A stretch of DNA of 64,000 nt from [Phormidium] sp. LEGE 05292 (GCF_015207735.1 NZ_JADEWG010000014.1:18160-82159); one strand, 5' to 3'; positions 1 through 9,347 are shown, numbered from the stretch's first letter. The notes: generated from the sequence alone by a model not told the origin. Numbers and translations are program-made.

Positions 1-519
1 ACGACGTACTGTGACTTCGGTAGACAAATCTCTGGTTCCAGAACCGGAGTGGCAACAGTCCAAAATGATGACGACATGGGGATTGTTCTGTGCCACTTGA
101 GAAATCAGGTAGGCTAATTCCTTATCTGCTAAATCTCGGCCATCTTCTACACGGCTGTCATAACAAACCAATGTTTCATTTAAGCGGTCTGGCTCTAAAT
201 GCCAAAATTCTTCTACTGCCTTCTCTTGAGCACCATGACCGGAGTAGTAGAAGAATATGACATCATCGCTATTAGCATTGCACAAATGCTGCTGAAAGCT
301 GTTGATAATAGCTTGACGAGTTGCCTGTTCATTTTTAAGTATCCAGGGTACATTATTAGATTCTGCGAGTTTCCATTCACCCCCTTTAGTCCGCTCTTGG
401 AGATATGCCTCTACCGCTTCAATGTCATTAACGCAACCTTTTAAAGGAGGAATGATGGGAACTGATGCTGGGTGATAGCTATCTATTGCTACCAGGAGTG
501 CGTAGATGTTTTTAGTCAT
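1..519 (-). CDS. metacaspase / caspase-like peptidase C14, 3' end outside window
   Basis: The reverse strand reads open from an ATG at 519 to the window edge (173 codons) and continues beyond it. The fold is that of the p20 domain of clan CD peptidases. Near residue 91 is YYSGHGAQ, carrying the catalytic His95, and near 154 is DCCHSG, carrying the nucleophile Cys156. The start MTKNIYALLVAIDSY is the usual first beta strand of bacterial orthocaspases. A weak ribosome site (GAGGA) lies about 10 bases upstream. Bacterial metacaspases cleave after Arg or Lys and often carry C-terminal effector or repeat domains. Any such domain here lies outside the window, so the partner function cannot be read. 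Catalytic residues are intact, so activity is likely. Confidence 0.9.
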   Translation of the reverse strand, partial: MTKNIYALLVAIDSYHPASVPIIPPLKGCVNDIEAVEAYLQERTKGGEWKLAESNNVPWILKNEQATRQAIINSFQQHLCNANSDDVIFFYYSGHGAQEKAVEEFWHLEPDRLNETLVCYDSRVEDGRDLADKELAYLISQVAQNNPHVVIILDCCHSGSGTRDLSTEVTVRR

Positions 520-580
520 AGGATGTATCCTCAGTTCTTGTAGGAGTATCACCAACAGCGAACAGTGCGATCGCTCTGTG

Positions 581-769
581 TCATTTAATCGCTATAACAA
601 CCTCATTAAGCAAGTCTATTCTTCCAAATGGAGACTGGATGACTCGGCTTAGATTCAAGGCAGAGAAATACTCAGTAGATGGCTTGTAGTTAAACAGCCA
701 CTCGTCAAACTCATAATCTCTAAAGTGATATCGCTTAAACTCTCCCGTAATTGTGCTGATAACGCCAGC
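581..769 (-). pseudogene. possible gene remnant, unassigned
   Basis: One reverse frame is open for 62 codons before the stop at 581-583, and an in-frame TAA (770-772) closes it at the 5' side. The translation has normal protein composition: aromatic and acidic residues around ITGEFKRYHFRDYEFDEWLF, then a helix-like tail ending RIDLLNEVVIAIK. There is no start codon with a ribosome site. It lies just upstream of the metacaspase gene on the same strand. The family is not recognised. It could be the C-terminal scrap of a neighbouring gene, or chance coding. Confidence 0.3.
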
Positions 770-863
770 TTATAATCTGATTACATCAAGCTTTTCTACC
801 TTGTGGTTATATTTACAAATCTTCCCAAGGTTAGATGATTTTTGACTAACTACCGAAGTAAAG

Positions 864-895
864 GTGAGCCTAGCTCCCTAAAGAGCTAGGCTCAC
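864..895 (-). terminator. perfect 13-bp hairpin, probable terminator of the 1136-2050 gene
   Basis: Arms 864-876 and 883-895 are exact reverse complements (GTGAGCCTAGCTC) around a 6-base loop. Read on the minus strand the stem is followed by a short mixed C/T stretch, not a clean T run. It lies downstream of the minus-strand lipoprotein gene, so a terminator role is inferred. Confidence 0.45.
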
Positions 896-1015
896 AATAG
901 CGTTTAATCTTTGAATTAGAGCAAGTTTTCTTTTTTCACAATGAAGTAGCTTTGGGGGGAGCAGGGGAGATAATGAAAATTCTACCCTTTAACCTTTCTT
1001 TCCTTGTGCCTTCTT

Positions 1016-1119
1016 ATACCAATTCTCTATGAAGATGCGCTGCACGGAACCCCATCCCAAACCCCTCCCCGTAGACGGGAGGGGCAATGATTAAGCGCAA
1101 TTTTACGGAGAATTGGTAT
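1016..1119 (-). mobile_element. MITE-like element, copy 1 (inverted relative to copy 2)
   Basis: This 104-bp element begins ATACCAATTCTC and ends GAGAATTGGTAT. Its reverse complement matches the element at 50674-50778 over its whole length with a few substitutions. It contains an inner GC-rich palindrome (CCCCTCCC with GGGAGGGG around GTAGAC). No coding capacity and no transposase are present in the window, so it would be a non-autonomous element. No clear target-site duplication is visible. Confidence 0.7.
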
Positions 1120-1135
1120 TACTTCAAAAAGCCTT

Positions 1136-2050
1136 CTATCTTCTTCGGAAACCACCGCTGCGGCTACCGAAGCCGGAGGTACTGCGACTGCGCCCACCGC
1201 TGCCGAAGCTGGAGGTGCGATCGGAACTTGGCGCAGATCTACCTGATTGTCTCAGGGTACTCGAACCAAAACCGGAACCTGTGGCTCTTTGTCCGGGTGT
1301 GGTGCGGGTGGGGCTGTTGTATCTACTGCTACTCGAACCAGGATAATTTCTCAGGGCACCTGTGGTACGGATATAAGCTGGGCGATTTCTTACCGCCGCA
1401 GGTGGTTGGTTATACCGTTGTTGGTAGCTAGTGGCGGCTTGGCTGTAGGTATTACCATATCCACCGTAACCATTCATTACAGATATTCCGGGTTGATAAA
1501 CTGGCGGTACATAGTATCTTGGCGCAAACAACATATTGCCGACTAAGTTCCCTGCTACTGCACCTGCAAAGGGTGCCCAGAAACCACCGCTTTCTTGACG
1601 AACGATTACAGTTTGGGGTTGTCCGGTTTGCGGATCGTTGCGGGTTTCGGTGACTGCGCGGATGTACTCTATTTTGAAGTCTTCTGGGATATGTAAGGAT
1701 GTTTGACCGTTGTTTTCTACCTTGAGGTAACTCTTTTTGCCTGCGGAAACTTCCTCTGGTGTGAGTTGGGCCATTTGTAAGTCTGTGGTGCGGAAGTTGG
1801 CGGGTGTTCCCGGTGGTGTGTTGAGCAACATCAGGCTATATTCGCCGTTGGCATCGTTGTATCTTGCCTGTTGTACGGGGTATTCTCCAGCACTGATTTT
1901 AGAGGAAACGGTTCTGGTGGGGGCGCTCTGATTTCCTGTTGGTGTGTTGGAAACTGTGTTTCCACTGCCGCAAGCGACGGTTGTCCAACACAAGGTTAAT
2001 GAGAGAAAGAGGACAGTGATTTTACGGAGTGTCGATCGATTGATATTCAT
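1136..2050 (-). CDS. putative lipoprotein with Gly/Ser/Arg-rich tail
   Basis: This 304-residue protein starts MNINRSTLRK, followed by a hydrophobic stretch and TTVACGSG, a plausible lipobox with Cys27. This suggests export and lipid attachment. Residues about 55-150 form a folded region with conserved-looking segments (residues near LTPEEVSAGKKSYLKVENNG). A short Gly/Ala-rich segment (FAGAVAGNLVGNMLF) follows. The last 100 residues are a low-complexity mix of Ser, Gly and Arg ending SGGFRRR. No enzymatic motif is visible and the family is not recognised. It stands alone on the minus strand, with the next gene upstream 80 bases away. An extracytoplasmic surface protein is the safest description. 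Confidence 0.75.
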   Translation of the reverse strand: MNINRSTLRKITVLFLSLTLCWTTVACGSGNTVSNTPTGNQSAPTRTVSSKISAGEYPVQQARYNDANGEYSLMLLNTPPGTPANFRTTDLQMAQLTPEEVSAGKKSYLKVENNGQTSLHIPEDFKIEYIRAVTETRNDPQTGQPQTVIVRQESGGFWAPFAGAVAGNLVGNMLFAPRYYVPPVYQPGISVMNGYGGYGNTYSQAATSYQQRYNQPPAAVRNRPAYIRTTGALRNYPGSSSSRYNSPTRTTPGQRATGSGFGSSTLRQSGRSAPSSDRTSSFGSGGRSRSTSGFGSRSGGFRRR

Positions 2051-2130
2051 GCTATTTTCAGGAACTTTGATTTGTGGTTAATCTCTCTCTAGAGCGTGGT
2101 AAAAATTTCTTCCGACTTTCAAATATATAA

Positions 2131-2733
2131 CTATAGGGGGATGAGTTCTGGATAATATTCCAGTATTTGATCGTCGGTTAGTTCATCACCTAATTTTGCT
2201 GGCGACCAATGAACTTGGATGGCTCTGAGAGTTCTTTGATAATGTAAATTAATCAAGGCTTTTAAACCAGCTTTGAGAGCGTTAATATCGGCAAGATCTG
2301 TTTCTAATTGAGGCACTTCGCCTTCAAATGCTACTGTGATCATAACAATTAAGTTATGAGTGATTGGAATTGACAATGGTTCGGTTTCTCCTACCTCTTG
2401 ACTAGTGTATGATTCACTTTTGTAACGTTGAGCCGAGTCGGTGAATAAAAAATTTACTTCATCGCCTGCTTCACCTTCGTCCCAAAATACGTTTCCTTCA
2501 TTGGCTGCCGATCGCCAATATACGTCATTTCGTAATAGGCCAAGACAAATTTGTTCTAATCCTTCTCCCAATAGGTCGATCTCACCTTCTGCATCAATGG
2601 CTTCTCTACCAACTTGATTGAGTAGGCCAATTAATGGGGCAACTTCGTCTCCTGCTAAATGAATGAAAATTCTACAGACAACAAAGCGGGTGCGCCCTGT
2701 CATTTTGCTAAAGCGATCGCGCCAATTGCTCAT
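2131..2733 (-). CDS. DUF1517 family protein
   Basis: This 200-residue soluble protein ends with the signature of DUF1517 proteins: IQVHWSP, an acidic stretch with ELTDDQIL, then YYPELIPL at the C-terminus. The start region RTRFVVCRIFIHLAG also fits. DUF1517 members are found in cyanobacteria and plastids and have no established biochemical role. The ATG at 2733 is preferred over the GTG at 2736 because GAGG lies 7 bases before it. The gene follows the pentapeptide-repeat gene at 2802 on the same strand with only 68 bases between, so the two may be co-transcribed. Confidence 0.75.
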   Translation of the reverse strand: MSNWRDRFSKMTGRTRFVVCRIFIHLAGDEVAPLIGLLNQVGREAIDAEGEIDLLGEGLEQICLGLLRNDVYWRSAANEGNVFWDEGEAGDEVNFLFTDSAQRYKSESYTSQEVGETEPLSIPITHNLIVMITVAFEGEVPQLETDLADINALKAGLKALINLHYQRTLRAIQVHWSPAKLGDELTDDQILEYYPELIPL

Positions 2734-2801
2734 CACTTCACCTCATCACTCCAGTGTCTTCCCGCTTATTTTAAATTATTTCCTCTCCTATTACTTCACT
2801 A

Positions 2802-4358
2802 TTAGTTATGAGGAAAGTTTTTCACAAAATTCGATATTATACTAATTTCTGGTAAAGTGTATGTCACAGATTCGATCGCAGTAATTTCATCTGGATCGAC
2901 AAAATTAGATGATTTTACCCAATGTTTGCCAAAGTGAGGATGATTATATAGTGGCAAAGTTTGATCGCTAGAATTAGATAAAACTGTTTGGGTAGGAGCT
3001 TGAAAAAATTTCAATTTTTTGGGAATATTTAAAGTTGGTTTCATTAATTTAATTTGGAATGTCTGGCTGACTTCTGCTGTCAAAAATTCAGCAATTTTTT
3101 GAATTTTTACTTTCTCTTTTGGTTTTAAAATATTAGAGTTGTCAGCTTGTAGTGTTTGCAAAAAGCGCACAATATTTTTCTGAGTTTCTTCACTATCTGC
3201 CAAAGGTAATATGGCTGCGAATGCAGCTGAAAATAATTGACTGTCGCTTTGCATTGCAAAGGTCAACATGGTGCGACGATGACTAACTTTAATGGTTGGT
3301 GGTTGGGATAATGGTGGATATTTTTGAGCTATTTTATAATAGGCGGTGGCTAAAAGTATGTGAGATTCATGGTCTAGGGGAGCGTCGATGATAATTTGAA
3401 TTGTGGGTAATGTTTGATGAAAAAACTTTCTCACTTCATCGGGACTGAAGCGACAAATTTGTGTGCGATCGCCATCAGGACTCAAATCTAGCCACTCGCA
3501 AATTATCCCCTCAGTTTTTAACCCAAATCGAGAAACTGAATGCAGTTTTGCTCCCGTTAAATTGGCACCTGATAGATTAGCATCAGTCCAATCAGCGTAC
3601 ATTAATTTTGCTTCTCTTAAATCAGCATGAACAAAACTAGCATTATGTAAGTTAGCATTACTTAAATCTGCTCCAGTTAAGTTAGCACCACTTAATTTAG
3701 CATCACTTAAATCAGCCCAACGCAAATTTGCTCCGCGCAAATCCACCCAGCGCAAATTTGTGCCACTTAAATTCGCTCCACTCAGGTTACAAAAACTCAA
3801 ATTTGCTTGTTTAAATTCCGCGTTTGTAGCATTAGCACTACTCAAATCGGCTCTACTTAAATCTGTACCTTGCAGATTTGCTCCTTCTAAATTGGCGGCG
3901 ATTAAAGAAGCACCCCTCAAGTCAGCAGAACTGAAATTAGCCCGACTCAGGTTAGATTGCCTCAGTTTTGCTTCTCTGAGATTAGCATTGTTCAGGTTAG
4001 CGCCTGTCAGATTCGCTCTACTAAGTTCAGCCCGAATTAATTCGGCTCTAATTAAGGCAGCTTCTACTAATTCTGCATCGCCTAAATTAGCCAGAATTAG
4101 ATTGGTAACGTTGAGAATAGCATGACTCAATTTAGCTTGAGATAAGTCTGCTCCACTGAGTCTGGCGACATTAAGTTTGGCATAGCTCAGGTCTGTTTTA
4201 CTCAAATTTGCCCGACTGAGATTGGCTAAGCTTAAGTTTGCTCTAGTTAAATTTGCACCACTTAAGTTGACTCCGCTGAGTTGCGCTTCACTTATATTGA
4301 TAGCCGCAAAGTTACGTTCTCCATTTGCATAGCTGCTAAGTAATTCTTCTATTTCCAT
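2802..4358 (-). CDS. pentapeptide-repeat protein, paralogue B
   Basis: This 518-residue protein has about fifty A(D/N)LxX pentapeptides from residue about 20 to 275 (SGVNLSGANLTRANLSLANL and similar). These predict a right-handed quadrilateral beta helix. A non-repeat C-terminal domain of about 240 residues follows, beginning near FGLKTEGIICEWLDLSPDGDR. The protein at 4476-6026 has the same architecture and an alignable C-terminal domain, so the two are tandem duplicates separated by 117 bases. No signal peptide is seen, so the protein is probably cytoplasmic. The function is unknown. The shared C-terminal domain may be the active or binding part, with the helix as a scaffold. Confidence 0.85.
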   Translation of the reverse strand: MEIEELLSSYANGERNFAAINISEAQLSGVNLSGANLTRANLSLANLSRANLSKTDLSYAKLNVARLSGADLSQAKLSHAILNVTNLILANLGDAELVEAALIRAELIRAELSRANLTGANLNNANLREAKLRQSNLSRANFSSADLRGASLIAANLEGANLQGTDLSRADLSSANATNAEFKQANLSFCNLSGANLSGTNLRWVDLRGANLRWADLSDAKLSGANLTGADLSNANLHNASFVHADLREAKLMYADWTDANLSGANLTGAKLHSVSRFGLKTEGIICEWLDLSPDGDRTQICRFSPDEVRKFFHQTLPTIQIIIDAPLDHESHILLATAYYKIAQKYPPLSQPPTIKVSHRRTMLTFAMQSDSQLFSAAFAAILPLADSEETQKNIVRFLQTLQADNSNILKPKEKVKIQKIAEFLTAEVSQTFQIKLMKPTLNIPKKLKFFQAPTQTVLSNSSDQTLPLYNHPHFGKHWVKSSNFVDPDEITAIESVTYTLPEISIISNFVKNFPHN

Positions 4359-4475
4359 CTGGCTACCTTGCCATCACACAGGGGACAACTGAATTAACTG
4401 AATCATGGGAGTTATATACTCCTAACTCTCTATTTTAAGTGTGGATTGCAGAAAATTCATAACTTGATTATGAAT

Positions 4476-6026
4476 TTAGAGATAAGAATTTCTGAGGAAA
4501 TCAAAAATTAAATTCAGCGGTGGCAGCACTAATTTTGTATTCAGTATTTTATCTTGTAAGTTTTCCCACACATGAGTCATAACAAAGCGTTTTCCGAAGT
4601 TAAAATCTTGATAAATATTTAAAGCTTGTTCGCTAGAGTTAGTCAGTGTAATTTGTGTGGGAGCTTTAAAAAACGTAATTTTACTGAGATTTTTACTTAA
4701 GTATTTTTCAGGCTTGATCTCTTTGATGTTTTTGATCGTTTGATTGATGTGGCGAGTAATTTTTTCTAATTCAGTTTTTTCAGATTCCAGTAACAAATAA
4801 TTTTCTGCTTGTTCATGAACTAATCGCAAAATTGAAAAAATATTTTCTTGAACATTTTTACCATTTTCAAACGGGTAAATAGCTAAATAAGCACTAATAA
4901 ATAACTGCCGATCGCTATCAATTCTTAAATTGATTGTAGTTCTGCGTTCCCCAACTTCAATACTAGCTGGACGGTTAAAACTAGCGTAGTCTTGCGAAAT
5001 TTGATAATAAGTAGCAGCTAAAGCAAAGTTAGCTTCCTGATCTAAAGAAGCATCAACAATAATCCGAATTGTTGGAGATGTTTGATGAAAAAATCTACTG
5101 GCTTCTTCAGCAGTTAGACGATAAATTTGCGATCGATCGCCTTCTGGACTTAAATCCACCCACTCACAATTTATCCCTTCGCTTTTAATCCCAAACCGAG
5201 ACACTGCATATAGTTTAGCCCCAGTTAAATTTGCTCCTGTTAAATCTGCACCAATCCAATCTACCTGAATTAAATTAGCTTGAGATAAATCTGTATGCAC
5301 CAAACTAGTATTCATTAAATTGGCATTACTTAAATCTGCACCGCTTAAATTTGCACCGCTTAGTTTGGCTTCACTAAGATTCGCCCACCGTAAATTTACC
5401 CCACTTAAATCTGCCCATCTTAAATTTGCTCCCCGCAAATCCGCCCCCGTCAAATTTGCCATGCCTAAATTCGCTTGTCTGAGTTCTGCACCACGTAAAT
5501 CTGTACCGCTTAAATCGGCTCGGCTTAATTCTGCACCATGTAAATTTGCTTGTTGTAAATTAGCTCCTGTTAAACTCGTTCCTCGCAAATTGGCTTCACT
5601 TAAATTTGCTCCTCTCAAATTAGCTAATCTTAGCCTAGCTTCTCCTAAATCTGCTCCGGTAAGATTAGCTTCTGTCAAATTAGCACCACTCAGTTCCGCC
5701 CGAATTAATTCTGTGCGAATCATTGCAGCTTGAAATAAATCGGCTTCTCGCAAGTCAGCCCTAGCTAAATTAGCTACGTTCAGAATTGCACCAGATAAAT
5801 TTGCTTGTGTTAGATTCGCGCCACTCAGTCTCGCTACATTAAGTTTTGCTTGGTTAAAGTTAACTTGACTGAGGTTGGCTCCACTGAGATTCGATATACT
5901 CAGATTCGCTTCGCTCAAATTTGCTCCACTCAAGTTAATTCCACTTAGGTTCGCTTCCGTTAAGTTAATACCAGTGAAATCCCGGACTCCTTGGGAATAT
6001 TTATTTAAAAATTCTTCTACTTCCAT
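4476..6026 (-). CDS. pentapeptide-repeat protein, paralogue A
   Basis: This 516-residue protein starts MEVEEFLNKYSQGVRDFTGI. Pentapeptide repeats with central Leu and preceding Ala/Asn run to about residue 280. The C-terminal domain begins near FGIKSEGINCEWVDLSPEGD and aligns with the downstream paralogue through a shared FFHQT-P-TI-IIIDA/IIVDA segment, a RRT motif and a late FFKAPTQ/FFQAPTQ motif. It is the first gene of a minus-strand run of three (with 2802 and 2131). The two paralogues differ more in the last 200 residues than in the repeats. Function is not recognised. Confidence 0.85.
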   Translation of the reverse strand: MEVEEFLNKYSQGVRDFTGINLTEANLSGINLSGANLSEANLSISNLSGANLSQVNFNQAKLNVARLSGANLTQANLSGAILNVANLARADLREADLFQAAMIRTELIRAELSGANLTEANLTGADLGEARLRLANLRGANLSEANLRGTSLTGANLQQANLHGAELSRADLSGTDLRGAELRQANLGMANLTGADLRGANLRWADLSGVNLRWANLSEAKLSGANLSGADLSNANLMNTSLVHTDLSQANLIQVDWIGADLTGANLTGAKLYAVSRFGIKSEGINCEWVDLSPEGDRSQIYRLTAEEASRFFHQTSPTIRIIVDASLDQEANFALAATYYQISQDYASFNRPASIEVGERRTTINLRIDSDRQLFISAYLAIYPFENGKNVQENIFSILRLVHEQAENYLLLESEKTELEKITRHINQTIKNIKEIKPEKYLSKNLSKITFFKAPTQITLTNSSEQALNIYQDFNFGKRFVMTHVWENLQDKILNTKLVLPPLNLIFDFLRNSYL

Positions 6027-6367
6027 AAAACTACCTTAGAAACACCCAAAATTAAGCGATAAAAATTTGTGTTGGGTTTTGCCCTTAGCAAAATTACTTG
6101 AACTGCTAATGAATATTGGTATTTTAGACCCAGGATTAGACGCTAAACTAATATGTCATTGCATTTTCCACTTATTTCCTGTGATGGGGAATCGATGAAG
6201 ATCCTTTCTCCTTAAAATATAGAAGTTGTTTATACTTCTAGTTTCCCTACTAAGGGAGAAGCTAGGAAAGCATTTTTTGTGTTTTGATCTCAATTGTTAA
6301 CCAGGAGTCTATCGTAAGCTAAGATTTGCTGTAAGCTAGAATCATTCATTATATATACGGACTGTAT
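6027..6367. other. divergent intergenic region with nested inverted repeats
   Basis: This 341-base region lies between divergent genes. TAGAAGT (6220-6226) pairs with ACTTCTA (6234-6240). The flanks TTCTCCTT (6206-6213) and AAGGGAGAA (6252-6260) pair outside it, giving a nested stem in the leader of the transporter gene. It does not match the ydaO c-di-AMP riboswitch consensus. No gene is seen. Confidence 0.4.
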
Positions 6368-8209
6368 ATGTCCTTCTACGCTCAACTAAAAGAAATTGTA
6401 TTGGGTGAATCTCTACCAACTAGTGCTCACGCGGAAGAACGATTAAGTAAAGCCGCAGCGTTAGCAGTACTTTCCTCGGATGCTCTCTCGTCGGTTGCTT
6501 ATGCTACTGAGGAGATTTTACTAGTTTTGGTGGCTGCGGGTAGTGGGGCGCTCAGTTGGTCTTTGCCGATCGCCTCGGGAATAGTTATCCTACTGGTGAT
6601 TGTAGTTATGTCCTATCGCCAGACTATCCGCGCTTACCCTAAAGGTGGTGGCTCTTATATCGTGGCTCGTGAGAATTTGGGCTTGTATCCGGGATTAGTG
6701 GCAGCTGCTTCCTTAATGATTGATTATATCCTCACGGTGGCAGTGAGTGTTTCTGCGGGAACGGCGGCTTTAACTTCTGCAATTCCCGCGCTGCAAAATT
6801 TCACAGTTGAACTGTGTTTAATTTTTGTATTTTTGATCATGGTAGCGAATTTGCGTGGGGTACGCGAATCAGGTCGCATATTTATGATTCCTACCTATAC
6901 ATTTGTTGTGAGTATTTTTATCCTGTTGCTCATCGGGTTTTATCAAAAGTTGACAGGACATATTCCGCACACTTATCCTCATATTCCCGCAAAAGAATCA
7001 CTTAGTTTGTTTTTTGTTTTGCGAGCTTTTTCGGCAGGTTGTACAGCTTTAACCGGAGTTGAAGCAATTTCTGATGGGGTTTTAGCTTTTAAACCACCGG
7101 AATGGAAAAATGCTCGAACAACATTATTATATATGGGCGAAATCCTGGGAATTATGTTTTTGGGAATTACGCTATTAACTAATACTTATCACATTGCTCC
7201 AGAGGAAGGACAAACAATTATCTCTTTATTAGGCAGGGAAATTTTAGGATATCATAATCCATTTTATTACTTTATTCAAATTGCTACTTTATTAATTTTA
7301 CTTTTAGCGGCTAATACAAGTTTTGCTGATTTTCCTAGACTATGTTACTTTTTGGCAAGGGATGGATTTTTACCTCGTCAGTTGGCTTTGTTGGGCGATC
7401 GCTTAGTCTACTCTAACGGGATAATTTTTCTGAGTATCTTTGCAGCAATTGTAATTATTGTTTTTCGGGGACAAGTCAATGCTGTGATTCCTTTATATGC
7501 GGTGGGGGTGTTTACTTCTTTTACTCTTTCCCAAGCTGGAATGGTACTCCATTGGTTTAAAGAAAAGACATCGGGATGGAAAGCAAGTGCTTTAATGAAT
7601 TGTTTAGGAGCATTAGCTACTACATTAGTTTTGGGAGTAATAGTATCAACTAAGTTTTTCCTCGGCGCTTGGTTAGTTGTAGTTGCAATTCCTTTAGTGG
7701 TAGCTCTATTTATAAATATTCACACTCACTATCAATTCGTCGCTGAAAGGTTAAGTATTCAAGGATTTGCACCTAGCAATTATTTTATTCGCCGTCCCAA
7801 AGGAGAAGCGATCGCTCATCCCACAGTAGTAGTAGTTGGTCAATTGCATCGAGGCACAATAGAGGCGTTAAATTATGCCCGGAGTATAGGAGATGAAATT
7901 GTTGCCGTTCATGTGGATATTGGTTCTACCGATCGAGCAAAATTGCAGGAAAGATGGCAAACTTTAGAAGCAGATATTCCCTTGGTAATTCTAAATTCAC
8001 CTTATCGTTCTGTGATCTCTCCAATTGTTCAGTTTGTCGATGAATTTGAAAACAAACACGAGGGACTTTTATCAACGGTAATTATTCCCGCTTTTGTGAC
8101 GCGAAATTGGTGGGAAAATTTCTTACATAACCAAACAACTTTATTTTTGAAGTTGGCTTTAAGAGCAAAAAACGGTAGAGTAGTGACTACAGTACGCTAT
8201 TTCTTGTAA
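6368..8209 (+). CDS. KimA-like (YdaO/KUP-type) APC-superfamily transporter
   Basis: This 613-residue membrane protein has about twelve transmembrane helices between residues 30 and 460 and a soluble C-terminal domain of about 150 residues. It closely follows Bacillus KimA, the K+/H+ symporter: LSSDALSSVAYATE at 35-48 (with Asp38 and Tyr45 at the ion-site positions), SYRQTIRAYPKGGGSYIVA, a DYILTVAVSVSAGT segment, FSAGCTALTGVEAIS and LYAVGVFTSFTLSQAGM. The tail (RSIGDEIVAVHVDIG, SPYRSV, FLHNQT) resembles the cytoplasmic KimA domain. Many genomes label such proteins amino acid permease. Potassium uptake is inferred from the close KimA pattern. tyrA begins 10 bases downstream, so the two share a transcript. 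Confidence 0.85.
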   Translation: MSFYAQLKEIVLGESLPTSAHAEERLSKAAALAVLSSDALSSVAYATEEILLVLVAAGSGALSWSLPIASGIVILLVIVVMSYRQTIRAYPKGGGSYIVARENLGLYPGLVAAASLMIDYILTVAVSVSAGTAALTSAIPALQNFTVELCLIFVFLIMVANLRGVRESGRIFMIPTYTFVVSIFILLLIGFYQKLTGHIPHTYPHIPAKESLSLFFVLRAFSAGCTALTGVEAISDGVLAFKPPEWKNARTTLLYMGEILGIMFLGITLLTNTYHIAPEEGQTIISLLGREILGYHNPFYYFIQIATLLILLLAANTSFADFPRLCYFLARDGFLPRQLALLGDRLVYSNGIIFLSIFAAIVIIVFRGQVNAVIPLYAVGVFTSFTLSQAGMVLHWFKEKTSGWKASALMNCLGALATTLVLGVIVSTKFFLGAWLVVVAIPLVVALFINIHTHYQFVAERLSIQGFAPSNYFIRRPKGEAIAHPTVVVVGQLHRGTIEALNYARSIGDEIVAVHVDIGSTDRAKLQERWQTLEADIPLVILNSPYRSVISPIVQFVDEFENKHEGLLSTVIIPAFVTRNWWENFLHNQTTLFLKLALRAKNGRVVTTVRYFL

Positions 8210-8219
8210 TTAGATTGAA

Positions 8220-9071
8220 ATGAATATTGGAATTGTTGGGTTAGGTTTAATAGGTGGTTCTTTGGCGTTAGATTTGCGATCGCTTGGTTATCAAGTTTTG
8301 GGTGTCAGTCGGCGCGAATCAACTTGTCAAAGGGCGATCGAACGGCGCATTGTTGATGATGCTAGTGTGAATCTTTCGCTTTTAGCCGCAGCAGATGTAG
8401 TATTTATTTGCACACCTTTAGATTTAATTATTCCCACTATTGAACAATTAATTCCCCATCTTTCCCCACAGACAATTATAACTGATGTTGGTTCAGTTAA
8501 ATCCCCAATTGTGACAGAAGCAGTGAAAATTTGGCCTAATTTTATCGGCGGACATCCAATGGCGGGAACTGCGGAAAGCGGGATAGATGCGGCGCAATCT
8601 AATTTGTTTGTGGGTAAACCTTACGTATTAACTCCGGTAGAAAATAGTACACCAGAATTGATAAAAATAGTCGGGGAAATTGTGCGATCGCTCCAAGCTA
8701 AATTTTATCTTTGTCGTCCCGAAGAACATGACAAAGCAGTGGCTTGGATTTCCCATTTACCAGTAATGATTAGTGCTAGTTTAATTAGTGCTTGCCTGAG
8801 TGAAACTGAGATGAATGTATTAGAATTAGCACAAAACTTAGCTAGTTCGGGATTTCGGGATACCAGTCGGGTAGGTGGTGGAAATCCTGAATTGGGAGTG
8901 TTGATGGCAACCTATAATCAAGAACAGTTGTTGCGATCGCTCTTTTCCTATCGCCAAACTCTCGACCAATTAATTACTCACATCCAACAAGAAGATTGGA
9001 GTTCTTTAGCAGATATACTCCAAAAAACCCAGCAAGCTAGACCACAATTCTTAGCAGCCAAAGATCTTTGA
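8220..9071 (+). CDS. tyrA: prephenate/arogenate dehydrogenase
   Basis: This 283-residue enzyme of tyrosine synthesis oxidatively decarboxylates arogenate or prephenate. The N-terminal Rossmann motif is GIVGLGLIGGSLA (residues 4-16). The catalytic region carries TDVGSVK and GGHPMAGTAESG. A C-terminal helical dimer domain contains WISHLPVMISASL and FRDTSRVGGGNPE. Cyanobacterial TyrA enzymes generally prefer arogenate and NADP, but that is knowledge of the family and is not read here. No ACT domain is present. The ATG lies 10 bases after the transporter stop, giving a two-gene operon whose products have no obvious functional link. Confidence 0.92.
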   Translation: MNIGIVGLGLIGGSLALDLRSLGYQVLGVSRRESTCQRAIERRIVDDASVNLSLLAAADVVFICTPLDLIIPTIEQLIPHLSPQTIITDVGSVKSPIVTEAVKIWPNFIGGHPMAGTAESGIDAAQSNLFVGKPYVLTPVENSTPELIKIVGEIVRSLQAKFYLCRPEEHDKAVAWISHLPVMISASLISACLSETEMNVLELAQNLASSGFRDTSRVGGGNPELGVLMATYNQEQLLRSLFSYRQTLDQLITHIQQEDWSSLADILQKTQQARPQFLAAKDL

Positions 9072-9347
9072 TCTTTATCGCATTTTCTGGCTTTGTCCGA
9101 AACTCAAACGGTTATTCCTTCTGCCTTGCAGCCTTCTGAAGAATGCCACTAGATTGACACACAGATGTAATTAAAGTGTCACATATAATATCTACAATCA
9201 AAAACGTAAAGCAAACAGTCTACTACTACTAAAGATAAGTCTTATGGAGTGTATCCGGATCGGAAGTCACTACTTACGAGATTAAGAACTATTGGTATCC
9301 CACAACAGAAAACACCACAGTTGAAGTTTCAGGAGAATTAGAAAAAA

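Noticed and set aside
3760..4125. Plus-strand frame antisense to a pentapeptide gene
   Set aside because: It mirrors the five-residue periodicity of the true gene on the other strand and has no ribosome site.
5320..5733. Plus-strand frame antisense to the second pentapeptide gene
   Set aside because: Same reason: an artefact of repeat coding on the minus strand.
6120..6367. ydaO c-di-AMP riboswitch
   Set aside because: The conserved segments of that RNA class were not found, so only an unnamed leader structure is reported.
9154..9189. Promoter of the HtrA gene
   Set aside because: TTGACA and TATAAT hexamers are both present but 24 bases apart, which is too far for a sigma-70 promoter.
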